Shown here piece by piece: positions 10,849-22,888 of a stretch of DNA of 64,000 nt (the first letter of the stretch is position 1; each line of letters begins with the position of its first letter). The DNA lies in assembly GCF_014905175.1 (NCBI RefSeq), contig NC_057788.1:14595404-14659403 (forward strand), given 5' to 3'. The stretch comes from Aphidius gifuensis (Eukaryota; Arthropoda; Insecta; Hymenoptera; Braconidae). The notes beneath the pieces are model-generated. The model saw only the letters and a list, made by a program, of their open reading frames with translations, had not been told where the DNA came from and did not search any database. The position numbers were made by a program, and so were the translations under genes.

Positions 10849-11184
10849 TTTGATGTTTTTATTTTTAATTATTATTATACTTTTATAATTATTATTATTG
10901 ACTTTTTTTGCTTTCCTTACTTAATTTTTACTACATTTGTGATATATTATTCATTAGGCCTAATAAAGCTTGACTATTTTTTATTTGAAAACAGCTATTA
11001 CAATATAAAAAAATGCTCAAATCCAAATAAAAAAAAAATAAAAAATTTCATTACTTTTTTTGGCATGAAATGAAAATCAATTGAAAAAAAATAATAATTG
11101 AAAATAAAAAAAAATAAATGAATTTATTTTACCAGTAAACATAAAGTCAATTACAGGTAAAAAAAAACATTATCATTTACTCTG
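10849..11184. other. Gene-free AT-rich stretch
   Basis: A/T-rich spacer with several short poly(A) runs between the kinesin relic and the P-type transposase. Nothing recognised. Confidence 0.4.
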
Positions 11185-12127
11185 CTATTTTGTTTTTAAT
11201 TTTTTGTTCATGTCATTTGATGTTTTAGCTTTTCTTTTATTTTTTTCTTGATCAAATTGATTTGTTTGTTGAGCTACTTTAGCTGTATTTTGTGCTTTGC
11301 TTGCAAGAGTTTTATATTTTCGAATTGATAAAGCAAGTTGACGACTAATAAAAATTTGTGCAAGTAAAGGGTATATCATTTTACGTATTTTCAATGCATG
11401 ACGAGTACAATTAAACCAGTCCATATTTTTTATTCCTTTTTCAAAAGCAATACTTGAATTACTTTTGATATTGTTCATTGACATGCAAGGAGCAATTTCA
11501 TTAGTAAATATTGTGAATGTATCGGTTATTAGTTTAATTGTGTTTTGAGTTGGTTCCCAATTTTTTTCAGTTGTATCATCAATGATAATAAAACAAGCTT
11601 CACACTCTTTACAACTTCCTTTTAATTTTAATCTATACATCAATTCTCGAGTAATGATTCGAGGCATCATGTCATTTGTTGAAAATATCATTTCAATAAT
11701 AGCATCACAATCACTGTCATAATCAGACAAGTTTAATAAAGCAACGTCTTGATTTTTGTCATCACCATTATTATTCATATTTTCTTGACTATCATCATCA
11801 TCATTATTATTTTTATTTATATTTTCTTGATTATTATTGGCTTGACTTGCTTCTACCATCTCATTTGTTGTTTTTGATTTTGATTTGTTATTCAAAGCAA
11901 ACCAATCACGTTGTTCAAGTAAATATTTAGTATCATTAGTGTTTTGACAATTCGAATCTTTGATTGATGTTGATGAAAAATTTGAAATTATCAAGCATTT
12001 AATTATTCTTATCATATCTATAGCTGTAGGATGATTATTTGAACCTAAAGATTGTCTGATACGTGAAAAAAAAATTTCAACAACATCTTGGTGCACACGT
12101 CTCAAGTTGATTGATTCAAAACCATAA
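11185..12127 (-). pseudogene. P-type (THAP9-like) transposase, C-terminal half
   Basis: This frame continues the upstream transposase half after a one-base shift at about 12118-12128. It opens with INLRRVHQDVVEIFFSRIRQ, the conserved 'xxNQDxLExFFSxIR' block of P-element transposases, followed by SNNHPTAIDM. The rest is a polar Asn/Asp-rich linker, a Cys pair region (CKECEACF) and a basic lysine-rich tail likely to act as a nuclear localisation signal. Apart from the frameshift the half is open for 306 codons. Confidence 0.75.
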
Positions 12128-13656
12128 TTATTTTATCATTTCATTGCACAGATCTCGCATAGCGTTCATGGTTAGACATGTATTATGAATACATGGAGGA
12201 ATAGAATGAGTACCATCCCACTTGATATAATGACAATTTTCAAGTTTCTTGGTACATTCATTCCATTTATTCCAATAATATGAATTTTTTGTGACTAAAC
12301 ATCTTGTTGATGACTTTTTTTTATCAGATTCAGATGGTCCATTAGTAACATCACAGATATCATTAAGTACTTCAATTATTAAAGCTGTATTTTCATTTAC
12401 TTTTTCATGATCTGGTTTTTTCGAATCTTTTTGTTTTTTTTTTAATAAAAATTGAGTACTACGCAAATCATTAGCAGTTGTTTTACTCATCAATCGAACA
12501 GCATTTTTAACCCGCATTTTGTCTTTTGATCCAGGGAACATCATTTGATCGTTCCAAGTGGTGCAACCTTCAATTTTTTTCAAATCATATAATAACACAA
12601 GATCACTCCAAAGACCTTTTACCCCATCAATACTTATTACATTACCAGGATAAGCCAGTTTTAAATCTTCACTATTATCATATAAATGACTATTGATTTT
12701 CATCCAATTTTCAAAATTACCAAGCCAGTTATTTTTTATACATTTCCATTCATGTAGTCCATCTGGGATCACATAAATTTTTACGTCATCTTGAATAAAA
12801 TGAGTGACATTATGATGATTAGTTTTTGTTGGCAAGTCTCTGAGTAAATCCATGGCTGTACAGTTTGGTGAAGCTTGATCAGTTACAACATTTTTAACAA
12901 TTATATCTACTTGTTTTAATTTTCGTATAATTAGTTTTATTAAAGATGCTAAGTCTTTGCTAACTATTCCACCTTTATTAAAATAAAATGTTAATGGTTG
13001 AGACCACGGAATAAAATTTCCTTGAATCATGCATGCTAAACCCTTGTTGGCAATATCATCATTATTTAAATGTGGCAAATCATCACCATAATCTTGGTAC
13101 CCAAATATTTTATCTGTAGCTGGATCATAAACAGGTATTGGTTTAATTGCTATTTCGTCAATTCCTAGTGTACAAAATTTTGCATTTGGATTCATTGTTT
13201 TTATTTTTTTTCCCAAAGCTTCAAAATAATTATCATTGATGCCCACACCCATTAAAAGTTGGGAAAACATCCGTTGACAAGTTCTGTCTGATGGAAAACA
13301 AGTGGGCTCTTGAGTGTGTAAAAATTCAAAAGCTTGGACTCCACGTTTAAGAATATTCAAACTTAAAAGTTTATCATCGAATGTCCAAATTCTTCGCTTT
13401 GGATTAACGTTTCTATTACGAAAATGAGCTTCACACAGTTGACGAAGTAAAGGTGAACTAATTTCTTCAACAAGATTACGAGATTTTAATTTTTTTATTT
13501 CTTCATCTCTTTTAAGTATGTCAAGTTTTAATTTTTTTATCAATTTATTACTTTTATTTAACGCCTCGCGTAATGCTTCTTTTTCAGGACTTGTTTTATA
13601 AGAAGTATCAAATTCAAAGTCGGTTTCTTCAAGAACTTTTTTTCGATACGTTTTAC
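12128..13656 (-). pseudogene. P-type (THAP9-like) transposase, RNase H half
   Basis: An open frame of about 510 codons preceded by an AG (TTTTGTTAG) at ~13657, so it begins as an internal exon. Order: a coiled-coil-like KLIKKLKLDILKRDEEIKKL segment, an HTH-like SDRTCQRMF region, then the RNase H fold with LGIDEIAI and VVTDQASPN acidic residues, and VKNAVRLMSKTTANDL. No THAP zinc finger exon was found within ~400 bp upstream. P-type transposases cut and insert DNA and leave 8-bp duplications. I saw no TIR of the CATGGAGG kind around it. Confidence 0.8.
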
Positions 13657-13663
13657 CTAACAA

Positions 13664-14039
13664 AATAAAAATTTAAGATACTATAATGATATCAATGATC
13701 ATTGTAATGTACATTTACAATATTGAAAAAAAATGAAACTGAGTTAATATTTCCTGTCTTCTATTAAATTAAAGAAAAAAAATTTATCTTTAATAAACGA
13801 TCGAATGAAAAAAACGAACAATTTTAGCCATAATATTTCTCACGTTTCAATTTGTTTTATAGTTATGACTTATAAGTTATAACTTATGAGTGAAGTAATC
13901 AATAAAAAAATTATTTTCAGAATGAACACGAGCTCTACTTTAAAAAGTTATTCTTTCCTTCAAATTTACTCCTAAAAATTTTCTATACAATTGATTTATT
14001 TATTAAATATAATTTTTATATTATAATTATTATAAAAAA
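13664..14039. other. Gene-free stretch upstream of the P-type ORF
   Basis: Searched by eye for a THAP exon on the minus strand; none seen. AT-rich, with a short AAGTTATAACTTAT palindrome near 13870. Confidence 0.4.
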
Positions 14040-14480
14040 AAAATTATTTAAGCTCTTTCAAAATTTATCAAGTTGGAATAAATGTTGAATATATTTAGGA
14101 AATTTTATAATACAAATATATTTGATCTTGATGTTTCTTCATATTGCCAAATAGAGTAACACACAAGATATTGAAGATATATAAAATTAATAAAAAAAAA
14201 AACCTTTTAAAACCTTTATAAAATTTCCCTATTGCCATCATAATTATTACACTCGAGTTATTTTATTTTTGACTATTTATATATTGAACAATTAATTTGA
14301 ATAAATTGAATAATAATTGGCATAAGTATATTATTTCAGGTGGCATGGGTTACTGATGAGATGGAGTTGCAAAGTTGGGAAATTTATCATTTGGTTGCTG
14401 CAACTGATTGCAATCAAAGTATACTATTTTTTCATACATTTTTAATCCAATCAATTTAGAATAAACGAACTTTATTTTAA
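14040..14480. repeat. Dispersed repeat copy A (pairs with 21475-22400)
   Basis: Blocks around 14050-14150, 14220-14270 and 14330-14420 match copy B in the same order. The strongest block is ~80 bp from GGTGGCAT to GCAATCAAAG. It is bounded by TTTCAG on the left and GTATAC on the right, like an exon, and reads ...YHLVAATDCNQS in one frame. I do not know the family. Confidence 0.65.
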
Positions 14481-14921
14481 TAACAGAAAAAAAAAAAAAA
14501 AAAATCTAATTATTATAATAAAAATATTTAAATGTTCTACATATAAATTTTTCTTTAACAACTGCACTCCATAATGTTGTAATAATTTACATATATTTTT
14601 TTACCTTTCATGTCCACATTTTTTTTTGTTGTAGCTTCGTGTTGTTGATAATATTGCACGACTTTTTATTTTGATTTTATTGTCGCTAATTAAATTTTTA
14701 ATTTTTTTATTTGGAACTGAATTATGTGTACAATTATCCACGAAGATAATTTTTTAATTACAAAAATTAATAAAACAGTTAAAATAATTGAAAAAATTTT
14801 ATATAAAAAGGATAATTTTAATTGGCATTTTTTCTTGGTGGATTTCCTGGTTTTTATAGAGTTTGTGTTCTTGATTGATAAATTTTATTTAAAAAAATAA
14901 AAAATCGGAGAAAAAACTTAG

Positions 14922-15470
14922 TAGAAGAGCATTCAAAGTATCATACAATACCATCTGGTTTAGATGCTGGTGCTGCATTTGCTATGCTTCTAAATAATAC
15001 TGTTGCACTTTATGTCATGTGGAAATCAGTACAGGTAAAAAAAAATATAATATTCAATTCACTTTTCTTGTTTTTAATTTTTTAATTATTATTTTAGTTA
15101 ATTGTTTAATTACAGGTTTGGGTGTACTGGAATAGAGGTGTTGAAAAAGGATATTTACCACAGTAAAAATGGTTTGTTATTGTTTAAATACTCTTAGTAC
15201 TGCAGTGCTTTTTCATGCAGCAATTGTTGAGCCACTAAATCTTAAATCATCTTATTGGAAATTTTTATACAACTTATCTGAAAGAAGGTGAATAAAAACC
15301 TTCATAAAATTGATAAAAATCAATTATTTATTATCCTTTTTTTATTTTCTAATAGGATTGCATCAATGTTAAGGTGAATCCTTGATGAATTTGGCTTGAA
15401 TTCATCAAAATGTCTACAAGACATTTTGAAAGCAACAAACATAACAGATATTAAAGAATATTCATTTTAA
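14922..15470 (+). pseudogene. TMEM135-like C-terminal exons, broken
   Basis: Three exons with intact splice sites (to 15034, 15116-15287, 15356-15470) encode phrases of TMEM135, a multi-pass peroxisomal/mitochondrial membrane protein: LNNTVALYVMWKSVQ, WNRGVEKGYLPQ, LFHAAIVEPLNLKSSYWKF. A TAA and a frameshift interrupt exon 2, and a TGA interrupts exon 3 before ILDEFGLNSS. Kept introns indicate a DNA-level duplication rather than retroposition. The rest of the gene is not seen upstream. Confidence 0.65.
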
Positions 15471-15479
15471 AAATATATT

Positions 15480-16047
15480 ATTTATTCAATGTATTGTTTG
15501 TAATACGATGCATTAATACATTTTTTTTTTTTTCGAGTAAATAGGATCATTATGACGTGAAAAAATATATGAAAAGTCAATCGTGATTTTTGCATAATAC
15601 AAAGTCTAGAAGCCAGTGTCAAATAATTAAGATAAATCATTAAAATTGAAAAAAAAAAATAGTACATTTCATAATTACGTACGAAGTTCAAAATTATTTT
15701 AGTTATTATAATAATACAAACAAATTATTATTTTTTTAAGGGATAAAACGCTTCTATATCATTTTTTTTTTTCAGATTAAATTTATTATTTATTTGAAAT
15801 GGTGTATAGTTTTCTTTCATATCTTTAAAATAAGGCTTTAAAAATTACCTTCTAAAAATTTTAATTATCAAAAGAGTATTTTCTTTCAACAACTTATTTA
15901 TTGTTTAGCTGTTAAAAATTAACAATCAAAAGGGCGTATTGATAAATATGAAAAATAAATTGAATATTTTCAATGATATTTTATTTGTTATACATAGAAA
16001 AGTTTTCATTGAAAATAATATTTTTATACAATTTTATAATGATTGTT

Positions 16048-16078
<31 letters not shown>

Positions 16079-16860
16079 AACCGTGGAATTTAAAAAATAT
16101 ATAAATAAATTGGTTGACTGACTTACTTGTTACTAAGATGCTGAATTAGTTGCTTGAGTAACTAATTGAATCAAAAACTTGTTGAAAATAATCAATGGCA
16201 TGTTCATTGAAAAAAAAAAAAAAAAGTGAAAATTGATATAAAAAAAAAAAAAAAACTACTATCTATTTTAATAATTGGTTGAAAATAATAATCTTCATTT
16301 AATTTTCTATCAATTTATTTTTATCATTTATTTAAGTACTGTTTCTTATCATAATGACATTATTACTGGTGATGATAATGAAGCCAAGCGAAAATTAAAA
16401 AAAAAAAAATTATATTTAAGTAAGTGTTTTTATGAATGATTTGATGAATGTTGATATATATGCAACGATGATGAAGGTGCTTGATGATGTTCACAGGAAA
16501 GTAAAAATATTAAAGAGAAAAAAAAAAACAAAAATAATCATTTTTAGTGTCATGGGGCAAAGATTAACTTTTTTTTTTCAAAATTTTAATTTTCTTATAA
16601 ATAAATTAATAATTATTATGATTAATTGATAATATTGTTCAATCAATAAATATATAATCGAACACCAAATATATACATGTGCATGATTAAAATATATTTA
16701 TTATAATATATTTTAAATTAAAAAAATAAATAGCCAATAATTGTTTCTAGCAACAGAATTAATTTTATTGAAAAATTTGTTGAAGGAATGATATGATCAT
16801 AATCAGGGAATGTTTAAAAATACATAAATACTATTCAGACACGCATTCTCTTCAAGTAAA
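15480..16860. other. Gene-free AT-rich stretch
   Basis: Long poly(A) runs near 16060-16080 and 16210-16255. Short ORFs here are low-complexity. No gene or repeat was recognised. Confidence 0.4.
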
Positions 16861-17115
16861 TATTCAAATTTTATATTGGACGAAGAGAAGAAAATCTTTT
16901 TCTATTTTTAAAATGATAATTAATATTTTTCATCAGTATTTATCATCATCGTAGCAAATGAGTTGGTAAAAAAATAAAATTTACAGATGTTTCGTTGGCA
17001 ATCATCATCACTGTCATCATCGTCATCATGATTTATCATAGATATCATCTAATATTTACACAATTATTAACATACTAACACAATAATGCATTAATGAATT
17101 GATATAGAAACAATA

Positions 17116-18739
17116 ATGAACGATGATGACGATGAAATGTTATTTGTACGTGGTGCATCACCAAGTAAAAAAGACGTATCAAATTCACCATTATCAAGAC
17201 GTTCACATGAACGTGATAATTATTATGATTCTGATAATGCATCAGATGATAGAAGTGAACGACGTCATCGTGAACGTAATCGTCGTAGTTTAACACCACC
17301 AACACAAAAACGAACACAAAGTTCTAAAAATGATCATAGTAATGATAGTAATAATAGTAGAAATAATAATAGTAGTAGTAGTAATCGTGGACATGAAAGA
17401 AATGATAATAGAAACGATAATAGAAATAATAATAGAAATGATAGTAGAAATAATTCAAATAGACGTAATCAAATTGATTTATTACAAGATCCAGAATCAA
17501 TATGTGTTTATTTTATGAAAAGTAAATGTCAACGTGGTGATGATTGTGCATTTTCACATAATGCATTACCACTACATAAAATGGAATTATGTAAATTTTA
17601 TTTAATGGATTGTTGTGCTAAAAGAGATAAATGTTTATATATGCATCATGATTTTCCATCTAAATTTTTTTGTGCTAGTCTTGATTGTGTTGCTGGTAAA
17701 AATTATAAATTTTTACATGAACCACTTGATGATCAATTAAAAAAAATATCATTAAAACATCTTGAAACAGCACTAAAAGAAATACTTGGTGATTTTCCAC
17801 GTCCAAGTCATGAAGGTGCATTATTAATGATAAATAATGCATCGATATACACATTACAAGGACAAAATTAATGCATTAAAAATACCAAGTTTTTTTGATT
17901 TAGCGTTCCCAACACCAGCTAGTATTGAACTAAAGAATGGCAAAGATGATAACAATGATAATAATGAACATTTAAAATCACCAAAATCATTGTCAAAAAC
18001 AATTAATAATAATAATAATGATAATAATAAAAGAACATGATGGGGATTTGATAAAGATCGTGTACCACTTGAACAAATAATGTTAACAATCAGTACCACA
18101 AGTAAGTATGGCAGTTACAATGACAGTACAACAAAACGATTATTACTACAACAATGTCTTAAAAATATGGAACTATCTAGTGTTGATTTTACAGCTGATA
18201 ATACCATACATCCTTCTGTTATCAATCAAAATAAACAGTAATTATCAAAAATGCAAGATAATAATTATAATAATGATGGTAATATAAATTATCATGAGCT
18301 AAATGATGTATCAAATTTAGCTGATGAAACTGTTAAATGGAATAGAGCTGAATTTGATGAACTTGGTGATAAAGAAGAGGAAGAAGAAGAAAAAGAAGAA
18401 AGAACAAAACTGGTTACTGAAGTACCAAGTGCTGATGAAAAATTAAACCTTAATGATGATAATGATAAAAAATTATAAATAATAATGATTTGTTATCAAA
18501 TTTACCAGTTAAAGTACAAGAATTATTTATAAGAATTCAACAACAACACAAAAAGCTAGAGCCAGATTTTAGTTTAACAAATGCATCAATTGCCGTTGAA
18601 AATGCAATGAAAGAATAAGAAGAATGGTATTCAGATAGGAGTGATACTAATGCTAGTGATATGAAGATGAAGCTCAATAAATATTATTATTACTTTTAAA
18701 ATGTTAATTGACATATAAAAAAAAAGAAAAAAAAAAAAT
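17116..18739 (+). pseudogene. Processed pseudogene of a Su(s)/ZC3H4-type CCCH protein
   Basis: Intronless copy. The first 251 codons hold an Arg/Ser/Asn-rich N-terminus and CCCH fingers: ICVYFMKSKCQRGDDCAFSH and LCKFYLMDCCAKRDKCLYMH, then a degenerate third finger, with the FYLMD...YMHHDFPSKF spacing of ZC3H4/6/8 and Drosophila suppressor of sable, nuclear factors that restrain unwanted transcripts. A one-base shift near 17865 and stops at ~18039, 18239, 18476 and 18616 break it. The C-terminal SNLPVKVQELF and EEWYSDRSDTNASD stretches remain. A poly(A)-like tract at 18717-18739 ends the copy, as expected for LINE-mediated retroposition. No target duplication was identified. Confidence 0.75.
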
Positions 18740-19690
18740 TCAACAGTTGAAAATACAAATAAATAAACAACAATCACTTTGACTAAAAAAAAAATAGTTT
18801 TATTTATATTTTTTGTTAAAAATTAATAATTAGAAATTATTTGTTTGTGAGGTATTTGTTTCTCTCTACTCTGGTGTTCAAAGTAATCCATGGCAACAAT
18901 GAAAGCACAACACAACTACAAAAAATTTTTTTAATATCTATCAGACGTCGTATGACCGCTCCCGAGATAGCACCATATATTTTTCATTAAAAAAAAATAT
19001 ATTTTGAAAATATAATCAGTGTCCGTTTGTATTAACTCATCGAAATAGTGACTGAATTGATTATTATTGATTTAGATAATTATTAAATTTTGAATTATCA
19101 AAATTTCATTTAAATATGCACAAGTTTTTCGAAAAAAAAATAGTTTATTTACAATAATTAAACTAGAAAAATCGAATCTATTTTTACTGTGCCCGTAGAG
19201 TCATACTTGACTCACATCATTTATCGAGATTTGTTACAAGTTTTACTTTTCAATTAAATTTCATAAATTATTTTCTTTTTTTATATTATTCAATGTGATT
19301 GTCAATTTTTTAAACATGACAAACCAAGTTTATCAAGACGAACAAAATAGAAATTTTTTTTGTTTTTTTTTTCCAATACGATAGCAAAAAAAATTTATCA
19401 ATGTAAATTAAAAAATATCAAAATAACAATAGCATTAAATTTTTGTATATCTACGTCATATATATATATATTTATTTTTCTCAAATGAATAAATACAATG
19501 TCGAAATATTGGCAATCAAAATTTAAGTATTTATTATTTTTTCGATTTTGTAAAGTTATAATTATATAACCAGTTTCTCGTAATTTTCCAGAAATTTTCC
19601 GGAAGTTGTTTCCAGTAATATAAACTAGAAAATTTCCGGAAATCGTCTGGAAACCATTACTAGATTTGTCAAAAGCCTTTTCAGAAATAA
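18740..19690. other. Gene-free AT-rich stretch
   Basis: Holds no recognisable gene. A GC-richer patch near 18945-18975 and diverged TTTCCGGAAA-type words near 19580-19650 resemble the tandem array that follows. Confidence 0.4.
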
Positions 19691-19694
19691 TAAT

Positions 19695-19850
19695 TACAAA
19701 TTTTCTAGAAAATTTCCGGAAATCATTCCCAGAAATGTTTATTAGATATTTTCTAGAAAATTTCCGGAAATCATTTCCAGAAATGTTTATTCGATATTTT
19801 CTAGAAAATTTCAGAAAATTGTTTCTCATTTTTATCAACTATTTGAATGG
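19695..19850. repeat. 48-bp tandem repeat, three copies
   Basis: TTTTCTAGAAAATTTCCGGA begins at 19701, 19749 and (shortened) 19797, exactly 48 bp apart. The unit contains nested palindromes TTCTAGAA and TTTCCGGAAA. The open frames through it are a by-product of the 3n period. Confidence 0.85.
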
Positions 19851-19872
19851 AAAACTTTTCTTGAATTAATAT

Positions 19873-21217
19873 ACCAAGGAAAAGCAGTACTTGAAAGAAT
19901 AAAGTTGCTTGTCCTATAATTCAATTGGCTACATGAAGTTCGTAGATACATCTTTTCTCAAGCTACTGCTTTTTTTGGACAAGCTTTTTTTTCGAAGTAA
20001 ATTACATGCAATATATTTATGTATGAAAAAATAATGTCCAAGGAAAAGCAGTAGCTGAGGAAAAGATGTAGCTAAGGAATTGAGGTTGCCAAAGAATTAT
20101 GTTTCAAGGAAATAATTCCTTAGTCACATTAATTCCTTAGCTACATCTTTTCCTTAGCTACTGCTTTTCCTTGGACATTTTTTATTTATTTTATGCAATA
20201 AAAATATACGCTAAATTTGTTTTTTGAAAATACAATGTCCAAGAAAAGTTGGTGCAGCTAGAAAATGGGCCATGCAGGTTGCCAAAGAATTATGTTTCAA
20301 GGAAATAATTCCTTAGTCACATTAATTCCTTAGCTACATCTTTTCCTTAGCTACATCTTTTCCTTAGCTACTGCTTTTTCTTAGCTACATCTTTTCCTTA
20401 GCTGCTGCTTTTCCTTGGACATTTTCATTGTTGAAAAATAAATCTATTTGTATTTTATTTATAAAATAAATAAAATGTCCAAGGAAAAGCAGTAGCTAAG
20501 GAAAAATGTAGCTAAGGAATTGAGGTTGCCAAAGAATTATGTTTCAAGGAAATAATTCCTCAGTCACATTAATTCCTTAGCTACATTTTTTCCTTAGCTA
20601 CATCTTTTCCTTAGCTACTGCTTTTTCTTAGCTACATCTTTTCCTTAGCTACTGCTTTTCCTTTGACATTTTCATTGTTGAAACATAAATTTGTTTGTAT
20701 TATATTTATAAAATAAATAAAATCCCCAAGGAAAAGCAGTAGCTAAGGAAAAAATGTAGCTAAGGAATTGAGGTTGCCAAAGAATTATGTTTCAAGGAAA
20801 TAATTCCTTAGTCACATTAATTCCTTAGCTACATTTTTTCCTTAGCTACATCTTTTCCTTAGCTACATTTTTTCCTTAGCTACATCTTTTCCTTAGCTAC
20901 ATCTTTTCCTTAGCTACTGCTTTTCCTTGGACATTTTTTATTTATTTTATAAATAAAATACATGTTAATTTATTTTTTAAAAATACAAATGTCTAAGAAA
21001 AAGCAGTAGCTAAGAAAAAGATGTAGCTAAGGAATTGAGGTTGCCAAAGAATTATGTTTCAAGGAAATAATTCCTTAGTCACATTAATTTCTTAGCTACA
21101 TCTTTTTCTTAGCTACATTTTTTTCTTAGCTACATCTTTTCCTTAGCTACATCCTTTCTTTAGCTACTGCTTTTTCTTAGCTACATCTTTTCCTTAGCTA
21201 CTGCTTTTCCTTGGACA
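19873..21217. repeat. Array of palindromic TGTCCAAGGAAAAGC units
   Basis: Five clear units (20035-20177, 20236-20421, 20476-20668, 20722-20933, 20990-21217) and one decayed unit (19873-19985) stand in the same orientation. Each starts TGTCCAAGGAAAAGCAGTAG and ends with its inverse. The centre carries AAAGAATTATGTTTCAAGG and a short AAGGAATAATTCCTT-like stem. Right arms vary in the number of an ~18-bp TTCCTTAGCTACATCT motif. AT-rich spacers of 50-60 bp separate units. Each unit could form a long hairpin. Confidence 0.9.
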
Positions 21218-21474
21218 TTTTTATTTATTTTATTTTTTTATTTATTTTTTTGTGTTGTTAGATAAGTAATAAAAAAAAAATATATATATAAAACTTTTTA
21301 TTTATACGAGAAATTTATTTGTTTATTTCCAAGATAAAAATTGTAATTTTTCTGATATGAAAATGAAGCTATATATATTAATTGTTTTTTATTGGAAATG
21401 TTAATAAAATTCCTGAAACTTCGTGATACTTTTATTTGACTAATACATTAATTTATTTATTAAATGAAATTTAT
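21218..21474. other. Gene-free AT-rich spacer
   Basis: No gene or repeat recognised between the palindrome array and the dispersed repeat. Confidence 0.35.
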
Positions 21475-22400
21475 TGAAGCTCTATAAAAATTTGTAAAAT
21501 GAAATAATTGCTGAATATATTTAAGAAATTTTATAGTATGAATTTATTTAATCTTGATGTTTCTCCATATTATCACATCGATTAACACACAAGATATTGT
21601 AGTTACCTTAATAAATTTCCCTATTGTCATCATAATTATTCCATAAATTTAATATTGAATTAACACGTTACGATAATCAATTATTTTTTTATTTTAATTT
21701 TTTTAGGTAAGTAAATAAACACTGGAGATAAAATTTATAAATATTAAAAAACAATTCAGGCCTAAGAAGATAATATTAGTCCGAATGTTTTGAAAAAAAA
21801 AAAATTTATAATCGCAATTTTAGAAATAGAGAAGATCATTTTTAGACAATATCAACATTATGGCAACACTAGACATCAGAGTAATATGAAATGACCTCAT
21901 CCTTGTAAATAAGAGATCCCTAACATTGTTGTATGATAACATGATAATTAATTTTGTAAAGAGAAAAAAATTCTTAATAATTATTTAATTTAAATTTTTA
22001 GTTAATTAATTAGTATTATATTCTTTTCAGACGAGCAATTGATTTTTTTATTCAAATTTTAAATTAATGAAAAAATAATTTCTCATTATTTTAGATTTTT
22101 AGAAATAAAATGATTTAAGAAAATGAAATTTTTTAAATTTTCAAATTTTTAAATTTGTTTAGTTATATAATTATTACACTGGAGTTATTTTTTTTTTTTT
22201 TTTGGATTATCAATATATTTGATGATTTGTTTAAATAACTTTCATAAAAATTTTCATTAATAATATTATTCCAGGTGGCATAGGGTAGTGCTATGATAGA
22301 GTTGCAACGGTGGGTACTTTATCATTGGGTTGCTGCAACTGACTGCAATCAAAGTATGCCAGCTATTTTTTTATCAACTTTTAATTCAATCAATGTACAA
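21475..22400. repeat. Dispersed repeat copy B (pairs with 14040-14480)
   Basis: Same ordered blocks as copy A, including the ~80-bp GGTGGCAT...GCAATCAAAG block at ~22275-22355 with TTCCAG before and GTATGC after it. About 500 extra bases (roughly 21640-22160) split this copy. Confidence 0.65.
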
Positions 22401-22738
22401 TAAACAAGCTATATTTAAATAATATAGTTACTAATTAATAGTTAATTTAAAAAACTTAAAAAAAAGTGAGCACAATGATTATGGCAACTTAAATAAACAC
22501 GAGTGTTAATTAATATTATCAAACGTATAACAAAAAAAAAAAAAAAAAAAACATGTTACTCAATTAACCATTAATAATAAATATAAGCATATTTTTAAAC
22601 ATTATAATTATAATATAATACTAAATTAAAAAAAATTTATTTTATTAAAAATAATGCAAGACTTGTGGGCTAAAAAAAAAAAAATTGCTTCTGATTTTTT
22701 GTCAAGTATAAATTATTGACTATGCAGCTTAAAAATAA

Positions 22739-22888
22739 TAAATAATTAAATTTACAATATACAAAAAAAAAAAAAATTATATTTGTTAATTTATAAAATA
22801 AAAAAAAAAATTAAGAATAATTAAATTTACAATACACAAAAGAAACAAAAATTATATTTGTTAATTTATAAAATTAAAAAAAAAAAGT
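22739..22888. repeat. Two-copy tandem repeat, ~75 bp
   Basis: AATAATTAAATTTACAATA followed by a poly(A) and TTATATTTGTTAATTTATAA occurs twice, at 22739-22814 and 22816-22888, with small differences. Confidence 0.7.

Noticed and set aside
19398..19838. 146-codon minus-strand ORF with repeated ISGNDFRKFSRK
   Set aside because: The repetition comes from the 48-bp noncoding tandem array, whose period is a multiple of three.
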